Source: Cronobacter turicensis z3032 (GTDB lineage: Bacteria > Pseudomonadota > Gammaproteobacteria > Enterobacterales > Enterobacteriaceae). From it: a stretch of 64,000 nt of DNA. The notes beneath the pieces were generated by a model. The model did no database searches, was not told the origin of the DNA, and saw nothing but the letters and a program-made list of their open reading frames with translations. Shown in pieces: positions 48,318 to 57,321 of the stretch (within the stretch, counting starts at the first letter, position 1; each line of letters starts with the position of its first letter). The stretch covers positions 1,926,074-1,990,073 of the forward strand of contig FN543093.2 of NCBI GenBank assembly GCA_000027065.2, in the 5' to 3' direction. The translations under genes and the position numbers were made by a program.

Positions 48318-49809
48318 GATCGTGCTCCAGGCTCATCCAGATGGTTTTCAGTTCTGTGAATTTTTCCAGCGCGTGCAGCGATTTATCGCGCCCGTTGCCG
48401 CTCTGCTTATAACCGCCGAACGGCACGGTCATATCGCCGTCGTTATAGTTATTGATAAACACCGAACCGGCCTTCAGACGGCGGGCCATGCGGTGGGCGC
48501 GGGAGAGCGAACGGGTCCAGACGGCGGCGCCCAGCCCGTAGTCGCTGTCGTTGGCAAGCTGCAACGCCTCCTGCTCGCGGGTAAAGGAGGTCACCGCCAG
48601 CACCGGGCCGAAAATCTCCTCGCGGGCGACGCGCATCTGGTTATCCACGTCGGTAAAAATCGTCGGGCCGACGCAGGCCGGGTGCGTCTGCGCGCGGCCA
48701 TCCAGCCACAGCGTCGCGCCGTGTTCCTGGCCGAGCTCAATATAGCGGCGCACGCTGGCGGCGTGGTCGTCATCAATCAGCGTGCCCATGGTGGTCTGCG
48801 GATCGAGCGGGTCGCCGGGCGTGAAGCTTTGCGCATGCGCTTTCAGGCGCGCCAGAAACGCCTCTTTAATGGACGCCTCCACTAACAGGCGCGTACCGGC
48901 GATGCAGACCTGGCCCTGGTTATAGAAGATCCCGGCGGCGGTCGCGGCGGCGGCCTGGTCGAGATCCGGGCAGTCAGCGAAGACGATATTGGCGCTTTTG
49001 CCGCCCGCTTCGAGCCAGACGCGCTTCATGTTCGATTCACCCGCGTCTTTAAGGAGCTGTTTGCCGGTGCGGGTGGAGCCGGTAAAGGTCATCACATCCA
49101 CATCGGGGTGCAGCGAGAGCGCCTGACCCGCCTCGTGCCCAAAGCCCGGTATTACGTTCAGCACGCCGTCCGGCAGCCCCGCTTCACGCGCCAGCGCCGC
49201 AAGACGCAGCGCCGAGAGCGGCGATTTCTCAGACGGTTTGAGCACCACGCTGTTACCGGCGGCAAGCGCCGGGCCGAGCTTCCAGCAGGCGAGCAGCAGC
49301 GGGAAATTCCACGGCACCACGGCCGCCACCACGCCGACTGGCTCACGCACGATCATCGCGAGCGACGCGCTATCCGTGGGCGCCACCTCGCCATAAAGTT
49401 TATCGACCGCTTCGGCGTACCAGCGCAGCGCGCGGGCCGCGCCTGGAATATCATCACGCAGGCTATGGCGGATCGGTTTGCCGGTGTCGAGCGACTCCAG
49501 CAGCGCCAGCTCCTCGTGATGCTGCTCCATTAACCCGGCCATGCGCATGAGCACCGCTTTGCGCGTGGCGGGGGCGGCCTGCGACCAGTCGCCGCGCTCA
49601 AACACCGCACGGGCGCTCGCCACCGCGGCGTCGACATCACGCTTCGCGCCGCGCGCCACCTCAGCAAGCGGCTGGCCGGTGGCCGGGTTGACCACGGTAA
49701 AGGTGTCGCCGCTCGCGGCCTGGCGGTAGTCGCCCTGATAAAATAACCTGCCTTCGATGGACAGCTGCGCCGCCTTATCCTGCCAGTAGCGTAAATCGTG
49801 AAATTCCAT
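48310..49809 (-). CDS. puuC: Gamma-glutamyl-gamma-aminobutyraldehyde dehydrogenase
   Basis: 499 residues from ATG 49809, which has AGGAG five bases upstream; a start at 49824 is less likely. An aldehyde dehydrogenase using NAD(P)+ that oxidises the PuuB product to gamma-glutamyl-GABA. Motifs are PWNFPLLLACWKLGPALAAGN, FTGSTRTGKQL, the catalytic glutamate in LEAGGKSANIVF and the catalytic cysteine in NQGQVCIAGTRL. It overlaps puuB by eight bases and lies 166 bp after puuR. Confidence 0.96.
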   Translation of the reverse strand: MEFHDLRYWQDKAAQLSIEGRLFYQGDYRQAASGDTFTVVNPATGQPLAEVARGAKRDVDAAVASARAVFERGDWSQAAPATRKAVLMRMAGLMEQHHEELALLESLDTGKPIRHSLRDDIPGAARALRWYAEAVDKLYGEVAPTDSASLAMIVREPVGVVAAVVPWNFPLLLACWKLGPALAAGNSVVLKPSEKSPLSALRLAALAREAGLPDGVLNVIPGFGHEAGQALSLHPDVDVMTFTGSTRTGKQLLKDAGESNMKRVWLEAGGKSANIVFADCPDLDQAAAATAAGIFYNQGQVCIAGTRLLVEASIKEAFLARLKAHAQSFTPGDPLDPQTTMGTLIDDDHAASVRRYIELGQEHGATLWLDGRAQTHPACVGPTIFTDVDNQMRVAREEIFGPVLAVTSFTREQEALQLANDSDYGLGAAVWTRSLSRAHRMARRLKAGSVFINNYNDGDMTVPFGGYKQSGNGRDKSLHALEKFTELKTIWMSLEHDHD

Positions 49810-49975
49810 AGCCTCTCCTGTCATAACAAAGGGTTAGCGCGTGTAAGGCGGCGGTTCCGCCTGAATTTTCGACGCAGAAGCCCGCAGGCGAATAAAGCCC
49901 GTTTAGCTCAGGTCAGATGCGGCCCGTGTCAGGCGCGCCCGGCGTCTTCTTCTAACCGAACGCGCTGAACGGTTA

Positions 49976-50533
49976 TCAGAAGGTGGTGGGCGTATGCGCG
50001 CTGATGATGCGGCAGATCCCGGCCGAGGTATTACTGAAGCTGTGAGGTATGCCGGTGTTGATGGCATAGCTCTGGCCTGCGGTCAGGTGGAACGTCTGGC
50101 CGTTGACGGTCAACACGATTTCCCCTTCCAGCAGGGTGCCAATCTCTTCACCCTGATGTTTAATCCTCTCCCCGGTCGTGGTGCCGGGCTGGTAGGTTTC
50201 AAACAGCATCGCCAGCGTGCGATGCGGATCCCCGTTATGAATCAGCTTCATCGAGACGCCCTGGCTGCCTATCTCAATCAACTCATCCTGATTGATGACG
50301 ACCTGCGGTTCGTCCGGTTTTTCTGGTTCGGCAAAAAATTCCGACAGCGAAAGCCCGTACACCTTCAGTAGCTTTTGCAGCGTACTGATGGCCGGACTCA
50401 CTTTGTCCTGTTCAATGGTGCTGATAGCGCTGTGCGTAAGCCCGGAAAGTTCAGCGACGCGGCGCTGCGACAAACCCAGTTGCTGGCGGATCTGCGCTAA
50501 ACGCTTCCCCGGCGCCAGGGTGACATCGCTCAT
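49976..50533 (-). CDS. puuR: Putrescine-responsive repressor PuuR
   Basis: 185 residues, equal to E. coli PuuR. The N-terminal XRE-type helix-turn-helix spans about residues 8-62 (LAQIRQQLGLSQRRVAELSG). The C-terminal cupin domain (about 110-180, with HQGEEIGTLLEGEIVLTV) is the likely putrescine sensor. It represses the puu operons until putrescine is present. It sits between puuD and puuC as in E. coli. Confidence 0.95.
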   Translation of the reverse strand: MSDVTLAPGKRLAQIRQQLGLSQRRVAELSGLTHSAISTIEQDKVSPAISTLQKLLKVYGLSLSEFFAEPEKPDEPQVVINQDELIEIGSQGVSMKLIHNGDPHRTLAMLFETYQPGTTTGERIKHQGEEIGTLLEGEIVLTVNGQTFHLTAGQSYAINTGIPHSFSNTSAGICRIISAHTPTTF

Positions 50534-50557
50534 AGAGTCTCTTCCTTTATAGTAACG

Positions 50558-51325
50558 TCAGGCGGGCCGGGGCTTTTCGGCCCGAAACCCCCGACAGGCG
50601 GTAATAAAACCTTCAAACAACAGCCGCGAGAGTGCGTATTCGCTGCTGTTCCATTCCGGGTGCCACTGCACCCCCAGTGCAAACGGGTGATCGATAACGC
50701 TTGCGGCTTCTACAAGGCCATCCGGCGAGCGCGCTTCGACGCGCAGCGGCGCGCCCAGCGTGCGTGCGCCCTGGCCATGCAGCGAATTTACCCAAAACGT
50801 GTTGCAGCCCGGTATCAGTTTGCCAAGTAGCCCACCCGGCACAACCTGCACCTCATGAGACGGCGCGTACTGCTGATCCAACGGAAGCTCAGGATCCTCG
50901 CGGTGTTCCAGCAGTTCCGGCTCGTCAAACAGCCGACGATACAGCGTCCCCCCGGTGGCGACAACCAGTTCCTGAAGCCCGCGACAGATGGCGAAAAGGG
51001 GGATGCGCCTTTCCAGCGCGCGCTCAATCAGCGCGATGCTCAGAGTGTCCCGCCCGGGGTCGGCGGCAGGCTCATCGCCGTTTTCACCATACAGGTGCGG
51101 CTGGACGTTGCTGGGGCTGCCCGGCAGCATAATGCCGTCAAGTTCAGCGAGCAGCTGATCGAGAAGAACGGGTTCAGCGACGATATGAGGCAGGGGCACC
51201 GGCAAGCCGCCAGCGTTCAGCACGGCGTTAATGTATTTCTCTTGCAACGTCTGGCTTGGGTGCCCCTTGATACTGTTTCTGCACATCACGACGCCTATCA
51301 TCGGCCTGTTAAATATAATGCCCAT
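50558..51325 (-). CDS. puuD: Gamma-glutamyl-gamma-aminobutyrate hydrolase
   Basis: 255 residues. A class I glutamine amidotransferase-like hydrolase that splits gamma-glutamyl-GABA into glutamate and GABA. The nucleophile is Cys114 in FAICRGLQE, and the catalytic His/Glu pair is in HPEWNSSEY. It is divergent from puuA, with the shared control region at 51326-51537. Confidence 0.95.
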   Translation of the reverse strand: MGIIFNRPMIGVVMCRNSIKGHPSQTLQEKYINAVLNAGGLPVPLPHIVAEPVLLDQLLAELDGIMLPGSPSNVQPHLYGENGDEPAADPGRDTLSIALIERALERRIPLFAICRGLQELVVATGGTLYRRLFDEPELLEHREDPELPLDQQYAPSHEVQVVPGGLLGKLIPGCNTFWVNSLHGQGARTLGAPLRVEARSPDGLVEAASVIDHPFALGVQWHPEWNSSEYALSRLLFEGFITACRGFRAEKPRPA

Positions 51326-51537
51326 ACATTCCTCTCGCGCTGGACTAAATTATGCACAAACGCCACGTTTGCGCCGCTTTCTGGTCAATATTTTCTCAAT
51401 CTAGCAGCGCTGTAACTAAAATTCAAACCGCATTTAACATTTGAAAAACATTTCTGTTGCATCTAGATTCTAAAAGTGGAAATTATATCGAACGGTCTGA
51501 TTGCGCAGACCGGTATCTGCAACAACGGCGGTGAATC
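51326..51537. promoter_or_regulatory. puuD/puuA divergent control region
   Basis: 212 bp. A PuuR-like site TGAGAAAATATTGACCA (minus strand, 51382-51398) shares AAAATAT and TGA-CA elements with the E. coli PuuR box as I recall it. A perfect 7-bp hairpin CGGTCTG / CAGACCG (51493-51512) lies just before the puuA ribosome-binding site. Promoter boxes are not clear. Confidence 0.4.
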
Positions 51538-52956
51538 ATGGAAACCCATATCGTGGCAGTAGAAAATGTTGTGCATTACAGTGAAGAGAGGCGAACCAGT
51601 GCGTTTGCGCGCGAAGTGAATGCCTACCTGGAGCGTTATCCGTTGACGGAGTATGTCGACGTGATGTTGACGGATCTCAACGGCAGTTTTCGCGGCAAAC
51701 GCATTCCCGTGACAGGCCTTTTGAAAATCGAGAAGGGCTGTTATTTCCCGGCCTCGGTTTTTGCGATGGATATTCTGGGCAATGTCGTGGAAGAAGCGGG
51801 GCTGGGACAGGATCTCGGCGAGCCGGATCGCCGCTGCGTGCCGGTCGCGGGAAGCCTGGTGCCGTCCGCCACCGACCCGGAGTATCTCGGGCAACTCCTG
51901 CTGACCATGCAGGATGAAGATGGTACTCCCTTTGACGTTGAGCCGCGCAACGTGCTTAACCGACTCTGGCAGCAGTTGCGCCAGCGCGGTCTGCGCCCCG
52001 TGGTAGCGGTAGAGCTGGAGTTCTATCTCATTGACCGCCAGCGCGACGCCGAAGGCTATCTCCAGCCGCCGTGCGCGCCCGGCACCCAGGATCGTAATAC
52101 CCAAAGCCAGGTCTACTCAGTCGATAATCTCGACCGCTTCGCCGATGTGTTAAGCGATATCGACGAGCTGGCGCGCATGCAGCAGATCCCCGCCGATGGC
52201 GCGGTGGCGGAAGCCTCGCCGGGCCAGTTTGAAATCAACCTTCACCACACCGACAACGTCTTGCAGGCCTGCGATCACGCGCTCGCGCTCAAGCGTCTCG
52301 TGCGGCTGGTGGCCGAAAAACACGGGATGCAGGCCACCTTTATGGCCAAGCCTTATGAAGAGCACGCCGGTAGCGGAATGCACATTCATATCAGCATCGT
52401 CGATGACAACGGGCAGAATGTGCTGGCGCTCCCCGACGGCGACGATTCCTGCCTGCTTAAGCAGGCGCTCGCCGGGATGATCGACATGATGCCCGCCTCG
52501 ATGGCGCTGCTGGCGCCAAACGTCAACTCTTACCGCCGTTTCCAGCCGGGGATGTATGTCCCGACGCAGGCCTCCTGGGGCCATAACAACCGCACCGTGG
52601 CGCTGCGCATTCCCTGCGGCGATCGCGACAGCCACCGCGTGGAATATCGCGTAGCGGGCGCGGATGCGAACCCTTATCTCGTGATGTCTGCAGTGCTTGC
52701 AGGTATAGTGCACGGCCTGGAAAACGACTTGCCGCTGCCCGAGGCGGTGGAAGGCAACGGTCTGGAGCAGGAAGGAACCCCGTTTCCTATCCGCCAGAGC
52801 GACGCCCTGTACGAATTCCAGGTTCATCCGGCGATGCGCGAGCGGCTGGGCGCGCGGTTTTGCGAGGTGTTTCACGCCTGCAAAAACGACGAGCTTATCC
52901 AGTTCGAGCGGCTCATCACCGAAACGGAAATTGAGTGGATGCTGAAAAACGCCTGA
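51538..52956 (+). CDS. puuA: Gamma-glutamylputrescine synthetase
   Basis: 472 residues, equal to E. coli PuuA. Glutamine-synthetase fold: it joins glutamate to putrescine with ATP, the first Puu step. Motifs are VEASPGQFEINLHH, the ATP-site segment KPYEEHAGSGMHIHIS and the C-terminal NNRTVALRIPCGDRDSHRVEYRVAG (broken here at NR|TV for length), with metal-ligand glutamates. It is divergent from puuD. Unlike many relatives, nearly 400 bp separate it from puuP. Confidence 0.96.
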   Translation: METHIVAVENVVHYSEERRTSAFAREVNAYLERYPLTEYVDVMLTDLNGSFRGKRIPVTGLLKIEKGCYFPASVFAMDILGNVVEEAGLGQDLGEPDRRCVPVAGSLVPSATDPEYLGQLLLTMQDEDGTPFDVEPRNVLNRLWQQLRQRGLRPVVAVELEFYLIDRQRDAEGYLQPPCAPGTQDRNTQSQVYSVDNLDRFADVLSDIDELARMQQIPADGAVAEASPGQFEINLHHTDNVLQACDHALALKRLVRLVAEKHGMQATFMAKPYEEHAGSGMHIHISIVDDNGQNVLALPDGDDSCLLKQALAGMIDMMPASMALLAPNVNSYRRFQPGMYVPTQASWGHNNRTVALRIPCGDRDSHRVEYRVAGADANPYLVMSAVLAGIVHGLENDLPLPEAVEGNGLEQEGTPFPIRQSDALYEFQVHPAMRERLGARFCEVFHACKNDELIQFERLITETEIEWMLKNA

Positions 52957-53348
52957 CGGCTGGCCTGAAACTTTCCCCGCGCGTATGGCAGGCGGGCGTT
53001 ATCCAGGCTACAGGTTGTTTATATCCAAAGCGGATTCAGTACGCACCATGCCGCGCCACAGAAGGCCGCGGCGAAAGCTCGCCGGGCCTGTCGCGCCGGC
53101 GTTTCCGGTGTCGCGTGAAGGAATAGCGCGCGGCAGCGGCTTACAGACGACGTTCAGGATACGTTACGAGGATAATGAGATGGTGCCACTTTATGTCTGT
53201 CCGCTGCGCGCGGGCACCCGCCTGAGCCGCAGTAATTATGGGCCCGCCCCTGAGGCTTTGCTTCATCCGCGTTTTCAGCACGCGTCACGACGACTCCCTC
53301 CGGCCTCTGTTTCACGACGAATCACAGAGACGAAAGGGGGAACGCGCG
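52957..53348. other. puuA-puuP spacer
   Basis: 392 bp with coding-like base composition but no recognised gene. A 124-codon frame crosses it (52985-53359). The most plausible start within it is ATG 53180, listed separately. A promoter for puuP may be here, but I cannot place it. Confidence 0.6.
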
Positions 53349-53359
53349 ATGGCGATTAA
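53180..53359 (+). CDS. Possible 59-residue ORF overlapping the puuP start
   Basis: ATG 53180 is preceded by GAGGATAATGAG and opens 59 codons starting [20 protein letters not shown], ending in TAA eleven bases inside puuP in another frame. The overlap could couple puuP translation. No family is recognised, and high-GC chance is a real alternative. Confidence 0.25.
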   Translation: MVPLYVCPLRAGTRLSRSNYGPAPEALLHPRFQHASRRLPPASVSRRITETKGGTRDGD

Positions 53360-54710
53360 CTACGATCTCAACGTTGACGCAGCGCGTCCGCAACTGCGTA
53401 AATCGCTCAAACTCTGGCAGGTGGTGATGATGGGCCTGGCCTATCTGACCCCGATGACCGTGTTCGACACCTTCGGCATTGTCTCCGGCATCAGTAACGG
53501 TCACGTGCCGGCCTCTTATCTGCTGGCGCTGGCGGGCGTGCTGTTTACCGCCATCAGCTACGGCAAACTGGTTAAACGCTTCCCGACGGCGGGCTCCGCC
53601 TATACCTACGCCCAGCAGGCGATTAACCCGCACGTGGGGTTCCTGGTGGGCTGGTCGTCGCTGCTTGATTATCTGTTCCTGCCGATGATCAACGTCCTGC
53701 TGGCGAAACTCTATCTCTCCGCGATGTTCCCGGACGTGCCGCAGTGGATCTGGGTGGTGCTCTATGTGGGCATCATGACGCTCGCGAACCTGAAAAGCGT
53801 CAACCTGGTGGCGAACTTCAACACGCTGTTCGTCACGGTGCAGGTGGCTATCATCGCGGTGTTTATTTTTCTTGTGATCCATGGCCTGCATAAGGGCGAG
53901 GGCACAGGCACCATCTGGTCGGTTCAGCCGTTTGTCAGCGAAAACGCGCAGCTGTTGCCGATTATCACCGGGGCGACCATCGTCTGTTTTTCGTTTCTCG
54001 GTTTCGATGCCGTAACGACGCTGTCGGAAGAGACGCCGGATGCAGGCAAGACCATTCCGCGCGCGATTTTCCTGACGGCGCTCTACGGCGGCGTGATTTT
54101 CATCGCGGCCTCGTTTTTTATTCAGCTCTTTTTCCCGACGATGGGGCGCTTTAAAGAGCCGGACGCGGCGCTGCCGGAGATTGCGCTCTATGTGGGCGGC
54201 AAGCTGTTCCAGTCGGTTTTCCTGTGCTGCACGTTTGTGAACACGCTGGCGTCCGGGCTGGCGTCGCACGCCAGCGTGTCGCGCCTGTTATATGTGATGG
54301 GCCGCGATAACGTGTTTCCGGAAAAGGTCTTCGGCTATGTGCACCCGAAATGGCGCACGCCGGCGCTGAACGTGATTCTGGTGGGCGTCGTGGCGCTGAG
54401 CGCGCTTTCGTTTGACCTGGTGACCGCAACGGCGCTCATTAATTTCGGCGCGCTGGTGGCGTTTACGTTTGTGAACCTCTCGGTGGTGAATCACTTTTTC
54501 CTGCGGGAAGGGCGCAACAAAGGCTGGAAGAACCGGATTAACTACCTAATCCTGCCGCTGGTAGGCGCGCTGACGGTCGCGGTGCTGTGGCTGAATCTTG
54601 AGAAAAGTTCGCTGACGATGGGGCTTATCTGGGCCGCGCTGGGGCTGATGTACCTGACCTGGCTTACCCGCCGCTTCCGTCGCCCGCCGCCGATGTTTAA
54701 GGGCGAGTAG
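53349..54710 (+). CDS. puuP: Putrescine importer PuuP
   Basis: 453 residues from ATG 53349 (E. coli 461). APC-family permease with about 12 membrane segments that imports putrescine by proton symport. Family stretches are [41 protein letters not shown] and [20 protein letters not shown]. In-frame codons back to 53238 have no homology, and AAAGGGGGAACG precedes the chosen ATG. The C-terminus is shorter than in E. coli. It is followed by the REP-like array. Confidence 0.95.
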   Translation: MAINYDLNVDAARPQLRKSLKLWQVVMMGLAYLTPMTVFDTFGIVSGISNGHVPASYLLALAGVLFTAISYGKLVKRFPTAGSAYTYAQQAINPHVGFLVGWSSLLDYLFLPMINVLLAKLYLSAMFPDVPQWIWVVLYVGIMTLANLKSVNLVANFNTLFVTVQVAIIAVFIFLVIHGLHKGEGTGTIWSVQPFVSENAQLLPIITGATIVCFSFLGFDAVTTLSEETPDAGKTIPRAIFLTALYGGVIFIAASFFIQLFFPTMGRFKEPDAALPEIALYVGGKLFQSVFLCCTFVNTLASGLASHASVSRLLYVMGRDNVFPEKVFGYVHPKWRTPALNVILVGVVALSALSFDLVTATALINFGALVAFTFVNLSVVNHFFLREGRNKGWKNRINYLILPLVGALTVAVLWLNLEKSSLTMGLIWAALGLMYLTWLTRRFRRPPPMFKGE

Positions 54711-55149
54711 TTCGTTAACCGGTGATTGAGTGGTGGGTGCGCTTCGCTTACCCACCCTACATCAAACGTGAGGTCCGATGCCGTAGGGCGGGTAAGCGAA
54801 GCGCACCCGCCGGTAAAAGAAGACTCCGTTACCGTAGGGCGGGTAAGCGAAGCCGCACCCGCCAGTAAACGTAAGCCACCGTTACCGTAGGGCGGGTAAG
54901 CGAAGCGCACCCGCCAGTAAACGTAAGCCACCGTTACCCGTAGGGCGGGTAAGCGAAGCGCACCCGCCGGTAAAAGAAGACTCCGTTACCGTAGGGCGGG
55001 TAAGCGAAGCGCACCCGCCAGTAAACGTAAGCCACCGTTACCGTAGGGCGGGTAAGTGAAGCGCACCCGCCAGTAAACGAAGTCTCCGTTACCGTAGGGC
55101 GGGTAAGCGAAGCCGCACCCGCCATAAACACCCGCCAAAAGCCAAACGC
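54711..55149. other. puuP to fhlA convergent spacer
   Basis: 439 bp between convergent puuP and fhlA, filled by the REP-like array. No separate terminator with a T-run is seen, so the palindromes may stabilise or end both transcripts. Confidence 0.7.
54732..55122. repeat. REP-like palindrome array (one inverted plus seven direct copies)
   Basis: Direct copies of GTAGGGCGGGTAAGCGAAGC (continuing GCACCCGCC) start at 54783, 54834, 54887, 54940, 54991, 55043 and 55094, spaced 51-53 bp. One inverted copy occupies 54732-54760. Each unit is an imperfect palindrome, GGCGGGT / ACCCGCC. The 22-25 bp spacers are of two main types, one ending AGACTCCGTTACC and one ending AAGCCACCGTTACC. The pattern A,B,B,A,B,C indicates duplication of a three-unit block. 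Confidence 0.9.
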
Positions 55150-57228
55150 TTACAGCGCTTCCTTATCAATCCCCAGGCGCTTCATTCTTGAAAGCAGCGT
55201 CGTGCGCTTCACGCCAAGACGCGCGGCGGCGCCTTTCGGCCCGGCGATCACGCCGTTGGTTTCCTTCAATACCCGCGTTATCCGCGCCACTTCGTCTTCG
55301 CCGTCGCGTATCTCAACCGTCGGCGCCGCGACGGCTTTTTTCGCCGGGCGCAGCGTCAGCTCCGGCAGTGAAAGCTGCAACACATTGCCGCGCGTCAGCA
55401 ACACCGCGCGCTCAATCACATTCTCCAGCTCGCGCACGTTGCCCTGCCACTCCATCTGGCTTAAGACATGCAGCGTTTCGGCAGGAATGCTGTCGATGCT
55501 GCGCCCCAGGCGGCGCGCGATTTTAAAGGTGAACGCCTTCACCAGCAGCGGAATATCTTCCGGGCGCTCGCGCAGCGGCGGCAGATGGATCGGAAACACG
55601 TTCAGACGGTAATAAAGATCGCTTCGAAACTCGCGGTCCGCCACCATCTGGCGTAAGTCGCGGTTCGTGGCGGCAATCAGCCGCACGTCGGTCTGAATGA
55701 CTTTGTTGCTGCCGAGCCGCTCAAACTCCTGCTCCTGCAAGACGCGCAGCAGTTTCGGCTGCAAATCCAGCGGCATATCGCCCACTTCATCCAGAAACAG
55801 GCTGCTTTTGTCGGCAAGCTCAAAGCGGCCGATGCGTTGGGCGCTGGCGCCGGTAAACGCGCCGCGCTCATGACCGAACAGATCGCTCTCCAGCAGGCCT
55901 GCGGGCATCGCCGCGCAGTTCAGCTTCACCATGCGCCGCCCGTTGCGGTCGCTCAGGTTATGAATGGCGCGCGCGATAAGCTCTTTGCCGGTGCCGGTTT
56001 CACCCAGGATCAGCACCGTGCTGTCGCTTTTGGCGACCATCTCCACCTGCTTCATCACGGCCATCATCGCGTCCGAGCGCCCGATGATTTCGCCAAAATC
56101 CGCCGGGACATTATTGATCTGCTCCGTCAGCGCCAGGTTCTCATCCACCAGCCGCTCTTTGAGACGATGGATCTCCTGGTACGCCAGCGCGTTATCCACC
56201 GCAATCGCGATGCGCTCGGCAATCTGGCGCAGCAGTTTTAAGTTGGCGGCGGTAAAAATATGCTCCTCGCACTGCGCGAGCTTCAGCACGCCCAGCATCT
56301 TCTCGCCAAACATCAGCGGCAGCAGGCAGATGGTCTGGATCTGGTTATCCCACATCTCAAACAGCATCTGTTCGTAAGGCGCCAGATCGTCGCGATGGTG
56401 CAGATTCACCAGCAGCATTTCACGCGAGCTAAATACACGCGCCGAGAGCGTGCCTTTCTCCAGTACTTCGCTCTGGTCGTGCAGCGGCGCGGCTTCATCG
56501 ACATAGTGCGTGGACCAGATAGTCAGCTTGCCTTTGCGCGCCGCGGGCAGAACGATACTGATGGAATCGATACTGAAATAGCGGTGGATCTCGTGCGAAA
56601 TCTCGGTCACCAGTTCATCAAGATGCAGTTTGGAGAGCACCGCGTTAGTGATGGCGACCAGAATGCGAAAGTCGTCGCGCTCGCGGCACAGCAGCGCGTA
56701 ATCCTGGCTGTTGCCAAGGCGGGTCTGGATTTGTTCCGCCGCCACGCTCACGATTTGCGTCAGCGTCTGAAGCCTTGAAAACTCTTTTTCGCTAAAGCTT
56801 TCGGGCGAGTGGCGAATAAATTCGCAGCCGCCGAAAATATGCCCTTCGGCGGCGAGCGGCGCCAGACAGTAGTAGCCAAACGTCGGGTAGAGCGGCAGGG
56901 CAGCTAGCTGCGGCCAGGTGTCGGCGAATTCGTCATACCGGCAGTGCAGCACCTCGGGGCGGGAGAGCAGCCGACGCACCGGCCCGTGGGAGAGCACCGT
57001 TTCATCTTCATACGTCACGGCATTCCCGACGCTGTCGACGCTGTAAAAACAGGTACGCTGATGTTTCGGGTGATACAGCAGAATGTTGACCCGATCCGCT
57101 AAGCCGGCGGCGTTGAGCAGCGATTTCAGCGCCTCCGCCAGCGTGCAGAGATCGGGCTGGCGCATCAGAGTGCGAGTGATATCGAACAGCCCTTGCTGGC
57201 CGAGATCGCTCATGGGTGTGTATGACAT
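55150..57228 (-). CDS. fhlA: Formate hydrogenlyase transcriptional activator FhlA
   Basis: 692 residues from ATG 57228, equal to E. coli; an ATG at 57237 adds three residues. FhlA senses formate and activates sigma-54 promoters of the hyc, hyp and related operons. Two GAF-type domains fill residues 1-340, then the AAA+ domain has Walker A GETGTGKE and the sigma-54 contact loop GAFTGA, and a Fis-type helix-turn-helix ends the protein (GAAARLGVKRTTLLSRMKRLG). It is the last gene of the leftward hypABCDE-fhlA group. Confidence 0.97.
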   Translation of the reverse strand: MSYTPMSDLGQQGLFDITRTLMRQPDLCTLAEALKSLLNAAGLADRVNILLYHPKHQRTCFYSVDSVGNAVTYEDETVLSHGPVRRLLSRPEVLHCRYDEFADTWPQLAALPLYPTFGYYCLAPLAAEGHIFGGCEFIRHSPESFSEKEFSRLQTLTQIVSVAAEQIQTRLGNSQDYALLCRERDDFRILVAITNAVLSKLHLDELVTEISHEIHRYFSIDSISIVLPAARKGKLTIWSTHYVDEAAPLHDQSEVLEKGTLSARVFSSREMLLVNLHHRDDLAPYEQMLFEMWDNQIQTICLLPLMFGEKMLGVLKLAQCEEHIFTAANLKLLRQIAERIAIAVDNALAYQEIHRLKERLVDENLALTEQINNVPADFGEIIGRSDAMMAVMKQVEMVAKSDSTVLILGETGTGKELIARAIHNLSDRNGRRMVKLNCAAMPAGLLESDLFGHERGAFTGASAQRIGRFELADKSSLFLDEVGDMPLDLQPKLLRVLQEQEFERLGSNKVIQTDVRLIAATNRDLRQMVADREFRSDLYYRLNVFPIHLPPLRERPEDIPLLVKAFTFKIARRLGRSIDSIPAETLHVLSQMEWQGNVRELENVIERAVLLTRGNVLQLSLPELTLRPAKKAVAAPTVEIRDGEDEVARITRVLKETNGVIAGPKGAAARLGVKRTTLLSRMKRLGIDKEAL

Positions 57229-57321
57229 TAGGCTCATCCAGAATGATTTCGCAAAAGGCGAAAACGTAAATCAATATTGTAGGCACAGCCTGTTTATCAG
57301 GTTCTTGCGCAAAAACAGGGT

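Noticed and set aside
54783..55122. Regular repeat-spacer array resembling CRISPR
   Set aside because: The repeat is a palindromic REP-like unit, the spacers are near-identical to one another, one copy is inverted, and no cas genes are nearby.
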